A stretch of DNA of 40,868 nucleotides, from the NCBI RefSeq assembly GCF_017353415.1, contig NZ_JAFMPX010000031.1, forward strand, positions 1 to 40,868. The letters run 5' to 3'. This stretch comes from Arthrobacter sp. E3 (GTDB taxonomy: Bacteria > Actinomycetota > Actinomycetes > Actinomycetales > Micrococcaceae). Below the pieces are notes generated by a model. The model saw nothing but the letters and a program-made list of their open reading frames with translations, ran no database searches and had not been told where the DNA came from. A program made the position numbers and the translations under genes. Position 1 is the stretch's first letter; every line of letters starts with the position of its first letter. Positions 16,525 to 23,810 of the stretch are shown here, in pieces.

Positions 16525-17616
16525 ATGACTGAAAGCACGCCCACGCCCGGGCAGATCAAGCGCTGGCGCCAATATTTAGCCGATGAGCGCGCTGAGGCTT
16601 CTGTCTACCGCGATTTGGCGAAACGCCGCGACGGTGAGGAACACGCCATCCTGATGGCTTTGGCCGCGGCCGAAGGACGCCATGAACAGCACTGGTTGGC
16701 GCTGTTGGGGCCGCATGCCACGCCCCCCGTGCGCCCTTCCATGCGCAACCAGGTTTTGGGTTTGCTGGCCCGCCGCTTTGGCTCCGTATTTGTACTTGCC
16801 CTGGCCCAGCGCTCGGAGTCCCGGTCGCCCTACGCAACTGATGCTGATGCCACTCTCGCCATGGCCGCCGATGAATCAATTCACGAGGAAGTCATTCGAG
16901 GCCTCTCCGCCAGAGGGCGCAACAGGCTTTCCGGATCTTTCCGTGCTGCGGTATTTGGGGCCAATGATGGCCTTGTCAGCAACCTTTCGCTCGTCATGGG
17001 CATGGCCGCCACCGGTGTGGGGAGCACCGTGGTGCTCTTTGCCGGCATTGCCGGACTGCTCGCAGGCGCACTCTCCATGGGGGCCGGAGAATTTGTTTCC
17101 GTCCGCTCGCAACGTGAACTGCTTGACGCCTCGCAGCCAACCCAGGTGACGTTGTCCGCGGCTCCCTCGCTTGACCTTGAAAACAATGAGCTCGTGTTGG
17201 TGTACTTGGCGCGCGGCATGACCCGCGAAGTGGCAGAGCACCGTGCTGCCGAGCGATTGGGCAAGTTCAGCTGCGACTGCGACCCGAGCTTGTCAGTACC
17301 CCCTGAAGAATCCCAGCCCGTCGACGACCATGAAACCCTGGGCACCGCATGGGGCGCGGCATTGTCCAGCTTTTGCTTCTTTTCCTCGGGCGCCATTATC
17401 CCGATCCTGCCGTTCCTTTTCGGCATGACGGGTGTAGGTGCGCTGGTCCTGGCCTGTGTCCTAGTCGGGTTGGCACTGCTAGGCACCGGTGGCGTGGTGG
17501 GCCTGCTCTCCGGCGCCTCACCGTTCTGGCGAGGAGTGCGGCAATTGGGCATCGGCATGGGTGCGGCCGCTGCAACGTACTTGCTTGGCCTGCTGTTCGG
17601 TACCGTCGTCGGATAA
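16525..17616 (+). CDS. VIT1/CCC1-family metal transporter with N-terminal ferritin-like domain
   Basis: This 363-residue protein starts at ATG 16525 with GAGGAG upstream and a TACAGT -10-like box at 16491. Residues about 12-120 form a ferritin-like helical domain with carboxylate/histidine metal ligands (DERAEASVYRDLAKRRDGEE, then EGRHEQHW, and DESIHEE). Residues about 135-363 are the VIT1 membrane domain: FGANDGLVSNLSLVMGMAAT, LSMGAGEFVSVRSQRELLDA, LGTAWGAALSSFCFFSSGAI and two more helices at the C-terminus. Membrane VIT1 proteins move iron or manganese out of the cytosol, and the ferritin-like part is thought to deliver or sense metal. Probably monocistronic. Confidence 0.9.
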   Translation: MTESTPTPGQIKRWRQYLADERAEASVYRDLAKRRDGEEHAILMALAAAEGRHEQHWLALLGPHATPPVRPSMRNQVLGLLARRFGSVFVLALAQRSESRSPYATDADATLAMAADESIHEEVIRGLSARGRNRLSGSFRAAVFGANDGLVSNLSLVMGMAATGVGSTVVLFAGIAGLLAGALSMGAGEFVSVRSQRELLDASQPTQVTLSAAPSLDLENNELVLVYLARGMTREVAEHRAAERLGKFSCDCDPSLSVPPEESQPVDDHETLGTAWGAALSSFCFFSSGAIIPILPFLFGMTGVGALVLACVLVGLALLGTGGVVGLLSGASPFWRGVRQLGIGMGAAAATYLLGLLFGTVVG

Positions 17617-17650
17617 AAATGGTTGGATAACCGTGGTTGGGTAACTGCGC

Positions 17651-18778
17651 TCAGCTGTGGCCGCGGGCCAGTATCTGGCAGGCCTCATCCACCGAATCCA
17701 CTACATGGACAAAATCGGCCATGGGTCGCCCCTGAGCCAGTGTTGTCAGCAGTGGCAGCACTGGCACTTCAACTTCCCAGTAATGGCGCCCCACCAGCAC
17801 CATCGGAGCAAGAGCTCCCTCGGCTGCATAATAGTTCTCGCAGGCGTCCTGAAAGATCTCCTGCACAGTTCCTGCGGCCCCGGCTAGAAAAACAGTCCCG
17901 CCACGTGAGCGGTCCAGCAGAATCGCCTCCCGCAAGGCGTTGGTAAAGAACTTGGCAATTTTCGTGGCAAAGATATTCGGCGGCTCATGCCCGTAGAACC
18001 AGGTGGGAATGCCCAAGGTGTCTGCCCCATCGGGATACGCTCGCGCCACTGTGAAGGCTGCCCTGGCCCACTCGGTGACCGAGGGGCGGAAGCCGGGGAC
18101 GGCAGCCAAGGTGCCCAACGCACTTTCCAGGGCTCCGGCGTCGTACGTGGACAGGTAGGCACCGAGGTTGGCAGCCTCCATGGCGCCCGGACCGCCACCG
18201 GTCGCCACCATGAATCCGGCACGGCTCAGGGCACGGCCCAACTCGGCGGCCTGAGTGTACTGTGCAGTCCCCCGCTGTGCTGCGTGGCCACCCATGACTC
18301 CGACAACCGGTGTGGACAGCTGGGAGAGGAAGTCATCGAGGGCGTCGGAAATGGCGTGGTCGTGCATGGCGATGGCCAAAGTGGAGTGGAGTGCCGGATT
18401 GTGCCCGGCCTGCATGCTCCACTGGTAGATGCAGGCATCCGGCACGTGTTCGTATTCGCTGTCATCGATGCCGGCAAATAGCTCAGCTCCGCTATAGAGG
18501 TCCCCCCGATACGCGTTGAAGGGGATGTGCGGCAGTGCCGGGAAGATGAGGGCGCCGCGGCCCCGCAGCAAAGCTTCAACGCCCGGATCGAAGGTGCAAC
18601 CCATGAAGATGGCACCTGCGACGTGCAGCTGCACCAACTCGGCTGACCGCCCGCGCAGGTCCACGGATTGGAAATGCCAGTGATGCATGGAGGTGGCGCC
18701 GCCGGCCACCAGCGCATCAAAATGTGGCAGGTGCTCGATTTCGATGTCCCGGGCGTGGGGTGCAAGCGGTGTGTTCAC
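17651..18778 (-). CDS. LOG-family (lysine decarboxylase-like) protein
   Basis: The protein has 375 residues from the GTG at 18778. That start is chosen because TAGGCT, a -10-like box, ends 6 nt before it; another GTG at 18784 would add two residues. The Rossmann-like core of the LOG family (cytokinin riboside 5'-monophosphate phosphoribohydrolase-type) is seen in VVGVMGGHAAQRG, FMVATGGGPGAMEAANLGAY (nucleotide loop) and GTVFLAGAAGTVQEIFQD. In typical members the last motif is PGGxGTxxE; here PGG is AGA, so catalysis may be altered, although Glu is kept. The N-terminal 130 residues are an extension relative to short LOG proteins. The actual substrate is unknown. Confidence 0.78.
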   Translation of the reverse strand: MNTPLAPHARDIEIEHLPHFDALVAGGATSMHHWHFQSVDLRGRSAELVQLHVAGAIFMGCTFDPGVEALLRGRGALIFPALPHIPFNAYRGDLYSGAELFAGIDDSEYEHVPDACIYQWSMQAGHNPALHSTLAIAMHDHAISDALDDFLSQLSTPVVGVMGGHAAQRGTAQYTQAAELGRALSRAGFMVATGGGPGAMEAANLGAYLSTYDAGALESALGTLAAVPGFRPSVTEWARAAFTVARAYPDGADTLGIPTWFYGHEPPNIFATKIAKFFTNALREAILLDRSRGGTVFLAGAAGTVQEIFQDACENYYAAEGALAPMVLVGRHYWEVEVPVLPLLTTLAQGRPMADFVHVVDSVDEACQILARGHS

Positions 18779-18784
18779 TCCCAC

Positions 18785-18790
18785 AGCCTA
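18785..18790 (-). promoter_or_regulatory. Leaderless -10 box of the LOG-family gene
   Basis: The minus strand reads TAGGCT followed by 6 nt and then the GTG at 18778, so transcription would begin at or next to the start codon. Confidence 0.55.
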
Positions 18791-18836
18791 GCGGCCCACC
18801 CGACGCGCGCCGCCTCGTGCACGCCGTATGAAACGC

Positions 18837-18884
18837 AAAAAGCGCGGCCGCCCCACCTTTTCAGGGGAGCAGCCGCGCCTTTTG
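18837..18884 (-). terminator. Terminator of the sucCD operon
   Basis: On the minus strand a GC-rich hairpin (GGCGCGGCTG...CGGCCGCGC with a loop around CTGAAAAGG) ends in TTTTT, 14 bp after the sucD stop codon. An A-rich 5' flank makes it potentially bidirectional. Confidence 0.8.
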
Positions 18885-18897
18885 CGGTGCAGAAGAA

Positions 18898-19800
18898 TTA
18901 CAGTGCGGCGTAAACTTCGCGCAGCAGCGTTGCGGTCTCGGAAGGCGTCTTGCCAACCTTGACACCGGCAGCCTCGAGGGCTTCCTTCTTGGCCTGGGCC
19001 GTGCCCGCGGAGCCTGAGACGATGGCGCCTGCGTGGCCCATGGTCTTGCCCTCGGGAGCGGTGAAGCCGGCAACGTAGCCAACAACGGGCTTCGTGACGT
19101 GGGCCTTGATGTACTCGGCTGCGCGCTCTTCAGCGTCGCCCCCAATTTCACCGATCATGACGATGGCCTTGGTCTCCGGGTCAGCTTCGAACGCAGCCAG
19201 GGCGTCGATGTGCGTGGTGCCGATGACGGGGTCGCCACCGATGCCGATTGCCGAGGAGAAGCCCAGGTCGCGCAGTTCGTACATCATCTGGTAGGTCAGG
19301 GTGCCTGACTTGGAGACGAGGCCGATGGGACCCTTCTGGGTGATGTTGTTCGGCGTGATGCCAACCAGTGCTTCGCCGGGGGTGATGATGCCGGGGCAGT
19401 TCGGCCCGATGATGCGGGTGACCTGCTTGCCGTCGGCGTCGACCTTGGACTGTGCCAGTGCCCAGAACTCAGCGGAGTCCTGAACCGGCACGCCTTCGGT
19501 GATGACAACAACCAGCGGAACGCCAGCTTCAATGGCCTCAACCACGGCATCTTTGGTGAATGCCGGGGGGACGAACACGATGGAGACGTCTGCGCCGGTC
19601 TCGGCAACAGCTTCCTTGACCGTGCCGAAAACGGGGAGGACAACGTCACCGTGGGTGACCTTGGTGCCGGCCTTGCGTGCGTTCACGCCGCCAACAACCT
19701 GGGTGCCGGCCTTGAGCATCAGGGCGGTGTGCTTGGTGCCTTCGCCGCCGGTGATGCCCTGGACAATGACCTTTGAATCTTTGTTCAAGAAGATAGACAT
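18898..19800 (-). CDS. sucD: Succinyl-CoA ligase, alpha subunit
   Basis: This 300-residue cytosolic subunit belongs to the TCA-cycle enzyme that converts succinyl-CoA to succinate with phosphorylation of ADP or [18 protein letters not shown] at the N-terminus is the CoA-binding loop, [19 protein letters not shown] the CoA/cysteine loop, and [18 protein letters not shown] contains the phosphohistidine. The length is standard. It lies 12 bp downstream of sucC in the same operon and is followed by a strong terminator. Confidence 0.97.
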   Translation of the reverse strand: MSIFLNKDSKVIVQGITGGEGTKHTALMLKAGTQVVGGVNARKAGTKVTHGDVVLPVFGTVKEAVAETGADVSIVFVPPAFTKDAVVEAIEAGVPLVVVITEGVPVQDSAEFWALAQSKVDADGKQVTRIIGPNCPGIITPGEALVGITPNNITQKGPIGLVSKSGTLTYQMMYELRDLGFSSAIGIGGDPVIGTTHIDALAAFEADPETKAIVMIGEIGGDAEERAAEYIKAHVTKPVVGYVAGFTAPEGKTMGHAGAIVSGSAGTAQAKKEALEAAGVKVGKTPSETATLLREVYAAL

Positions 19801-19812
19801 AGTTTTGAACCT

Positions 19813-20982
19813 CTACTTCGAAGCGTGGGCGAGCTCGGCAGCCTTGTCGGCGCCCTCGTCCATCGTGGCGGCCAGGGTAACCAACGGGTGGTTGGCGGCG
19901 TTGAGGATGCGACGGCCTTCTTCAACGTTGTTGCCGTCCAGGCGCACAACCAGCGGCTTGTTGGCAGCTGAGCCGAGCTCGTCCAGTGCGCCGACAATGC
20001 CCTTGGCAACGGCGTCACAGGCGGTGATGCCGCCGAAGACGTTCACGAATACGCTCTTGACCTGGGGGTCGTTGAGGATGACGTCAAGGCCTGCGGCCAT
20101 GACCTCTGCCGATGCTCCACCACCAATATCCAGGAAGTTGGCGGGCTTGACGCCGCCGTGCTTTTCACCGGCGTAGGCAACAACGTCCAGTGTTGACATA
20201 ACAAGGCCTGCACCGTTGCCGATGACTCCCACTTCGCCGTCGAGCTTGACGTAGTTCAGGTCTGCAGCCTTGGCCTTGGCCTCCAGCGGATCAGCTGAAG
20301 CTGCGTCCTCGAGCTCGGCGTGGTGGGGGTTCCGGAATTCGGCGTTCTCATCAATGGAGACCTTGCCGTCCAGGGCAACAATGTCGCCGGCGCCGGTGCG
20401 AACCAGCGGGTTCACCTCAACGAGGGTGGCATCTTCCTTCTTGAAGACGTCCCACAGTTTGAGAATGGCAGCTGCCACCTTCGGGGCCAGCTCGGCGTTG
20501 AAGCCTGCTGCCGCGACGATCTCATCAGCCTTGGCCTGATCGATGCCTACGCCGGGATCAACGGCAACGCGTGCCAGCGCCTCGGGGCGTTCAACGGCCA
20601 GGACTTCGATCTCCACGCCGCCTTCCACCGAGCACATGGCCAGGTAGTTGCGGTTTGCGCGGTCCAGCAGCACGGAGAAGTAGAACTCCTCGGCAATGTC
20701 TGCACCCTGGGCGATCATAACCGTGTTAACGGTGTGGCCCTTGATGTCCATGCCGAGAATGGCGGAAGCGTGCTCAAACGCTTCATCGGCGGTTTTTGCC
20801 ACCTTTACGCCGCCGGCCTTGCCGCGGCCACCGACCTTTACCTGTGCCTTGACGACGGTTACGCCGCCAATCTTCTCGGCTGCTGCCTTTGCTTCTTCAG
20901 GGGTGTGCGCCACGATGCCAGCCAACACGGGAACGCCGTGAGCCTCAAACATGTCGCGCGCCTGGTATTCAAACAGGTCCAC
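19813..20982 (-). CDS. sucC: Succinyl-CoA ligase, beta subunit
   Basis: This 389-residue ATP-grasp subunit provides the nucleotide-binding site. [20 protein letters not shown] is the standard N-terminus; [16 protein letters not shown] is the ATP-grasp lysine loop; [20 protein letters not shown] carries the Mg-binding residues; [12 protein letters not shown] and [12 protein letters not shown] come from the C-terminal CoA-ligase domain. First gene of sucCD. The leader region contains a perfect 10-bp palindrome 34 bp upstream of the start codon. Confidence 0.97.
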   Translation of the reverse strand: MDLFEYQARDMFEAHGVPVLAGIVAHTPEEAKAAAEKIGGVTVVKAQVKVGGRGKAGGVKVAKTADEAFEHASAILGMDIKGHTVNTVMIAQGADIAEEFYFSVLLDRANRNYLAMCSVEGGVEIEVLAVERPEALARVAVDPGVGIDQAKADEIVAAAGFNAELAPKVAAAILKLWDVFKKEDATLVEVNPLVRTGAGDIVALDGKVSIDENAEFRNPHHAELEDAASADPLEAKAKAADLNYVKLDGEVGVIGNGAGLVMSTLDVVAYAGEKHGGVKPANFLDIGGGASAEVMAAGLDVILNDPQVKSVFVNVFGGITACDAVAKGIVGALDELGSAANKPLVVRLDGNNVEEGRRILNAANHPLVTLAATMDEGADKAAELAHASK

Positions 20983-21015
20983 GGGTTTGTGTCCTTCTAC
21001 GTCGAAGTAGTGATG

Positions 21016-21037
21016 TGAAGGGGTCTTGACCCCTTCA
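21016..21037. promoter_or_regulatory. Palindrome upstream of sucC
   Basis: TGAAGGGGTC (21016-21025), TT, GACCCCTTCA (21028-21037) is a perfect inverted repeat with a 2-bp spacer, 34 bp before the sucC start. It may be an operator for a regulator of TCA-cycle genes. The remaining sequence 20983-21288, between divergent genes, shows no other clear element. Confidence 0.45.
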
Positions 21038-21288
21038 ACACATTACCTGCTCAGCGCTAAAGCACATATTTGCCCAATGCACCACAGTATTTTCGGGTTA
21101 TTCGTCGCAGAATGTCCCACTTTGGGCGCACGACGGCGGAGCCTCCTTGCGCGGGGAGGCCACCTGGGGCGTGGGCCATGATGGCAGGCGAATGCCTGCG
21201 GGTGCGCATAGTGCCCGATGTCGATAAAATATTGACCACGTGGCGCCAACCCGCCCGGCAGAAGCCAACGAGGGATACTGGAGCTGTC

Positions 21289-21912
21289 ATGACTGAAGAC
21301 TTTGCTGTTCTCTATGAACAGGAACGCGATATTTTCGTGCAGGACGTGTCCCAACTGAGCGAACTCCAGTGGGCTCAGCCCAGCCTGCGCCCCGGGTGGG
21401 CTGTGCGTGATGTTGTGGCCCACCTGCTGATGCCTTTCGAACTCGGGGTCGCAGCGTTGCTGGGCCGCATGGTTGCCGCCCGATTCAATTTTGATCGGCT
21501 TGCGCTCCAGTGGGCGGTGAACGATGGCCGGACACCGAACGAACTGCTGCACGTATTGGCTGCCACGAAAGCTAAAGCATTCAATGTTCCCGGCGCAGGC
21601 CCCCTCGCTCCGCTGAGTCACTTGACCATCCATGCACTGGACATTCGCGGCCCGCTTGGCATCGACACTCCGATCAGCCCCGCGGCAGCACGGCCGGTAC
21701 TCGATGACATCACTGGAGGTAGGCATGCCGTATCCGCAGCACTTCTTGCTGAACTTCGTTTGGAAGCCACTGATGCAGAATGGGGCTTCGGTCACGGCAG
21801 GAGTGTCAAAGGGCCCGCTGGTGCTTTGATGAGCGCGATGAGCGGACGCGCAGCAGCCGTGGACCAGCTTGTCGGCAACGGCACCTCTCTGCTTCGCAGC
21901 CGCCTGGGATGA
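21289..21912 (+). CDS. Maleylpyruvate isomerase / DinB-like family protein
   Basis: The protein has 207 residues from the ATG at 21289 (TGGAG 6 nt upstream). The N-terminal half is the mycothiol-dependent maleylpyruvate isomerase/DinB-like four-helix fold: ERDIFVQDVSQLSELQWAQP, RPGWAVRDVVAHLL with a metal-binding His, and HLTIHALDIRGPLGI with the second metal-site histidines. Such proteins use mycothiol in isomerisation or thiol-transfer reactions, which supports an actinobacterial host. The exact substrate is unknown. It is divergent from sucC and convergent with the next lipoprotein gene. Confidence 0.8.
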   Translation: MTEDFAVLYEQERDIFVQDVSQLSELQWAQPSLRPGWAVRDVVAHLLMPFELGVAALLGRMVAARFNFDRLALQWAVNDGRTPNELLHVLAATKAKAFNVPGAGPLAPLSHLTIHALDIRGPLGIDTPISPAAARPVLDDITGGRHAVSAALLAELRLEATDAEWGFGHGRSVKGPAGALMSAMSGRAAAVDQLVGNGTSLLRSRLG

Positions 21913-21939
21913 GATCGCCGGAATGCCGGCAGTGCCCTC

Positions 21940-21962
21940 GTAAGGTTCGCAGCCTTACTTTT
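21940..21962 (+). terminator. Short terminator hairpin
   Basis: GTAAGG (21940-21945) pairs with CCTTAC (21953-21958), followed by TTTT. It overlaps the stop codon of the convergent lipoprotein gene. Confidence 0.5.
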
Positions 21963-22674
21963 GAGGCTGGACCGACTTGTCCGCGCCAAGAATTTTGTAC
22001 GTTTCTGCGGCGATGAAGAAGCCGGTGCCGCTGGCCAGGTTGGCGCAGGCAACGCCGTCGTCCATTGGTGCGCAGCGGTAGCCGTGAGCCTCCATGGCCT
22101 GCCCTGGAGCGAGGACGGGAATACTGGCCATCACCTGGTTGACGTTTCCGCCGGTCCCAAAGGCCGCCTCTACGGCAGTGACTCCAGCGCGGCATCCGCC
22201 ATACGAGGCCTTGTCGGGGAAGAGCGTGGCCACCCCTCCCAAATAACCCACGTTGGTCCCGGAGCAGTTATCGCCTTGATCTGCGTCCAACGGCTGCGGG
22301 TAGCTCACCATTTGGCAGTTCACCACAGGGATGCTGGGCGCGGCGGCATTGGCACCGTCGGCAAAGTTGTTCGGTTCCCACGGCTGGTTGAGGTTCCCTG
22401 CCCGGGAGGACGTGAAAACGCAGGCAATGTTGCGTGAATCGGTGACGAACTGCGGCAGTTCCTGGACGCCGGCGTCTTCGGTTGGCTGCACAACACTGGT
22501 GGCCTTGAGCCGGTCCACATAGCTCAGCGGAGCGGTGGCTCCCTGTGTGGCGGTGGGCTGTGCCGGGCCGGTGGGCACCGTGATGCAGCCGGAGAGTGCT
22601 ACGCCAGCTGCTGCCGCCATTATGATTCCTGCCGCCGCACGCTTGGCCGAGGCAGGATGAAGGGGAAAGACCAT
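21955..22674 (-). CDS. Lipoprotein of unknown function (possibly DUF6636-like)
   Basis: The protein has 239 residues from the ATG at 22674; a TTG at 22710 would add twelve. A basic N-terminus, a hydrophobic stretch (AAAGIIMAAAAGVALSGC) and a lipobox ending in SGC at residue 29 indicate export and lipidation. The mature part has a Thr/Pro/Gln linker, then a cysteine-containing domain: DSRNIACVF, PVVNCQMVSYPQP, and near the end GYRCAPMDDGVACANLASGT followed by GFFIAAETYKIL. The pairing of a C-x-n-Gv-C motif with a final GxGF strand resembles DUF6636 proteins, but this is tentative. Ribosome binding site weak. Confidence 0.75.
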   Translation of the reverse strand: MVFPLHPASAKRAAAGIIMAAAAGVALSGCITVPTGPAQPTATQGATAPLSYVDRLKATSVVQPTEDAGVQELPQFVTDSRNIACVFTSSRAGNLNQPWEPNNFADGANAAAPSIPVVNCQMVSYPQPLDADQGDNCSGTNVGYLGGVATLFPDKASYGGCRAGVTAVEAAFGTGGNVNQVMASIPVLAPGQAMEAHGYRCAPMDDGVACANLASGTGFFIAAETYKILGADKSVQPQK

Positions 22675-22734
22675 GGAACAAGCTTGCCGTATCAGGCTCC
22701 AACGGCCCAACGAGCGTAGCCATTGTTGCGGTTT

Positions 22735-23109
22735 TTAGCCTGCGACTTCTTGCACCGGCCGGGACAGCAGGCAGAACTCGTTGCCTTCGGGATCCGCGAG
22801 GACAACCCAGCTCACATCGGGAGTCTGACCGACGTCTACACGTTGTGCGCCCAGAGCCATCACCCTGTCCAGTTCCTCGGCAGTGGTGCAACCATCTGCA
22901 CGCAAGTCGATATGGAGCCGGTTCTTCACTGTTTTTGGCTCGGGAACCGCAATGAGATCAATGGTCAGACCCGAACCATCCGGCGATCCGATGGAGAAGT
23001 CCGTTTCGTCGCTGTCGATGACGACCCAGCCGAGCACTTCACACCAGAAGTTACTCAGGAGCCCCGGGTTTGCACAGTCGATGGCCAGAGCCGCGAATTG
23101 ACTAGTCAT
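22735..23109 (-). CDS. VOC-family (glyoxalase-like) protein
   Basis: The protein has 124 residues from the ATG at 23109. It is a single vicinal-oxygen-chelate unit: AALAIDCANPGLLSNFWCEV at the start, NRLHIDLRADG in the middle (metal-type His), and SWVVLADPEGNEFCLLSRP, the terminal strand typical of glyoxalase-like proteins. There is no ribosome binding site; TTGTCA and AGAATA, 18 bp apart, end 6 nt before the ATG, consistent with a leaderless transcript. Substrate unknown. The stop is about 60 bp from the preceding lipoprotein gene on the same strand. Confidence 0.85.
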   Translation of the reverse strand: MTSQFAALAIDCANPGLLSNFWCEVLGWVVIDSDETDFSIGSPDGSGLTIDLIAVPEPKTVKNRLHIDLRADGCTTAEELDRVMALGAQRVDVGQTPDVSWVVLADPEGNEFCLLSRPVQEVAG

Positions 23110-23208
23110 GCTGACTATTCTGATCGTGGACTTGGTCGCTGACAAGGTCACAGGCCAAGAGCTTAGGGCCGATCAGCCTCATGGCCATCTCCTCGTAGGG
23201 CCGCCGGC

Positions 23209-23730
23209 ATGCGCCGTTGGCTATGGCTTGCGCAGTCCGCTCCTGTCGCTACACAGGCATCCGCGCCGGATGTTGCGGCCGCAACAGGGAAATCGGTCAA
23301 GGGCAGCGGCTACACTTTCATTGCACCCACCGGATGGGCTGAGCCCAAGGACGCCGAGGCCCAGCAGGGTATCGACACCTTCGTGGCCGATATGACCGAC
23401 ACCGATGGGTTCGCTGACAACGTCAACGTTTTGCTGTCACCAGCGGGGGAGGTCACCCCGGAGCGCGTGGAGACGCAAGGAGTCAAAGAGCTCCGGGACG
23501 CCGGAACCACCGACGTAACGACCCGTGATCGGACGACGATTGCTGGATCGGAGTCTGCCCACCTTTCAGCAATTTTTCCGCATGACACCGGTCAATATCA
23601 GGTCGACCAGTTCTATGTCACCCATGACAAACAGACGTACATCATGACGTTCTCGTTCAGTACGACGGTCTCAGAAGCCGACCGCGACGCCCTATGCTCT
23701 TCCGTGCTGCAAACATGGGCCTGGGCGTGA
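23209..23730 (+). CDS. Exported-type protein of unknown function, N-terminus probably damaged
   Basis: The protein has 173 residues. From residue about 28 it reads as a complete mature domain: VKGSGYTFIAPTGWAEPKDA, FADNVNVLLSPAGEVTPERV, and the C-terminal QTYIMTFSFSTTVSEADRDA. The GYTFIAPTGW start and FSF end resemble LpqN/PsbP-like lipoprotein domains. Such proteins normally begin with a lipoprotein signal peptide. Here the 27-residue N-terminus (MRRWLWLAQSAPVATQASAP) has no usable hydrophobic core or lipobox, whereas another frame over the same DNA reads LAMAC. I suspect a frameshift in the signal peptide, so the gene may be inactive or its product mislocalised. Confidence 0.6.
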   Translation: MRRWLWLAQSAPVATQASAPDVAAATGKSVKGSGYTFIAPTGWAEPKDAEAQQGIDTFVADMTDTDGFADNVNVLLSPAGEVTPERVETQGVKELRDAGTTDVTTRDRTTIAGSESAHLSAIFPHDTGQYQVDQFYVTHDKQTYIMTFSFSTTVSEADRDALCSSVLQTWAWA

Positions 23731-23775
23731 GCACTCGACGTCCTGTGAACACCGCCCGGTGAACATCAACCCGGG

Positions 23776-23810
23776 GTAGCGACGTCCACAACTCTCGTGG
23801 ACGCCGCTAC
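23776..23810. terminator. Bidirectional terminator before pcrA end
   Basis: GTAGCG-A-CGTCCAC pairs with GTGGACG-C-CGCTAC with one mismatch and a 7-nt loop. It lies between two convergent genes and overlaps the pcrA stop codon. Confidence 0.75.
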
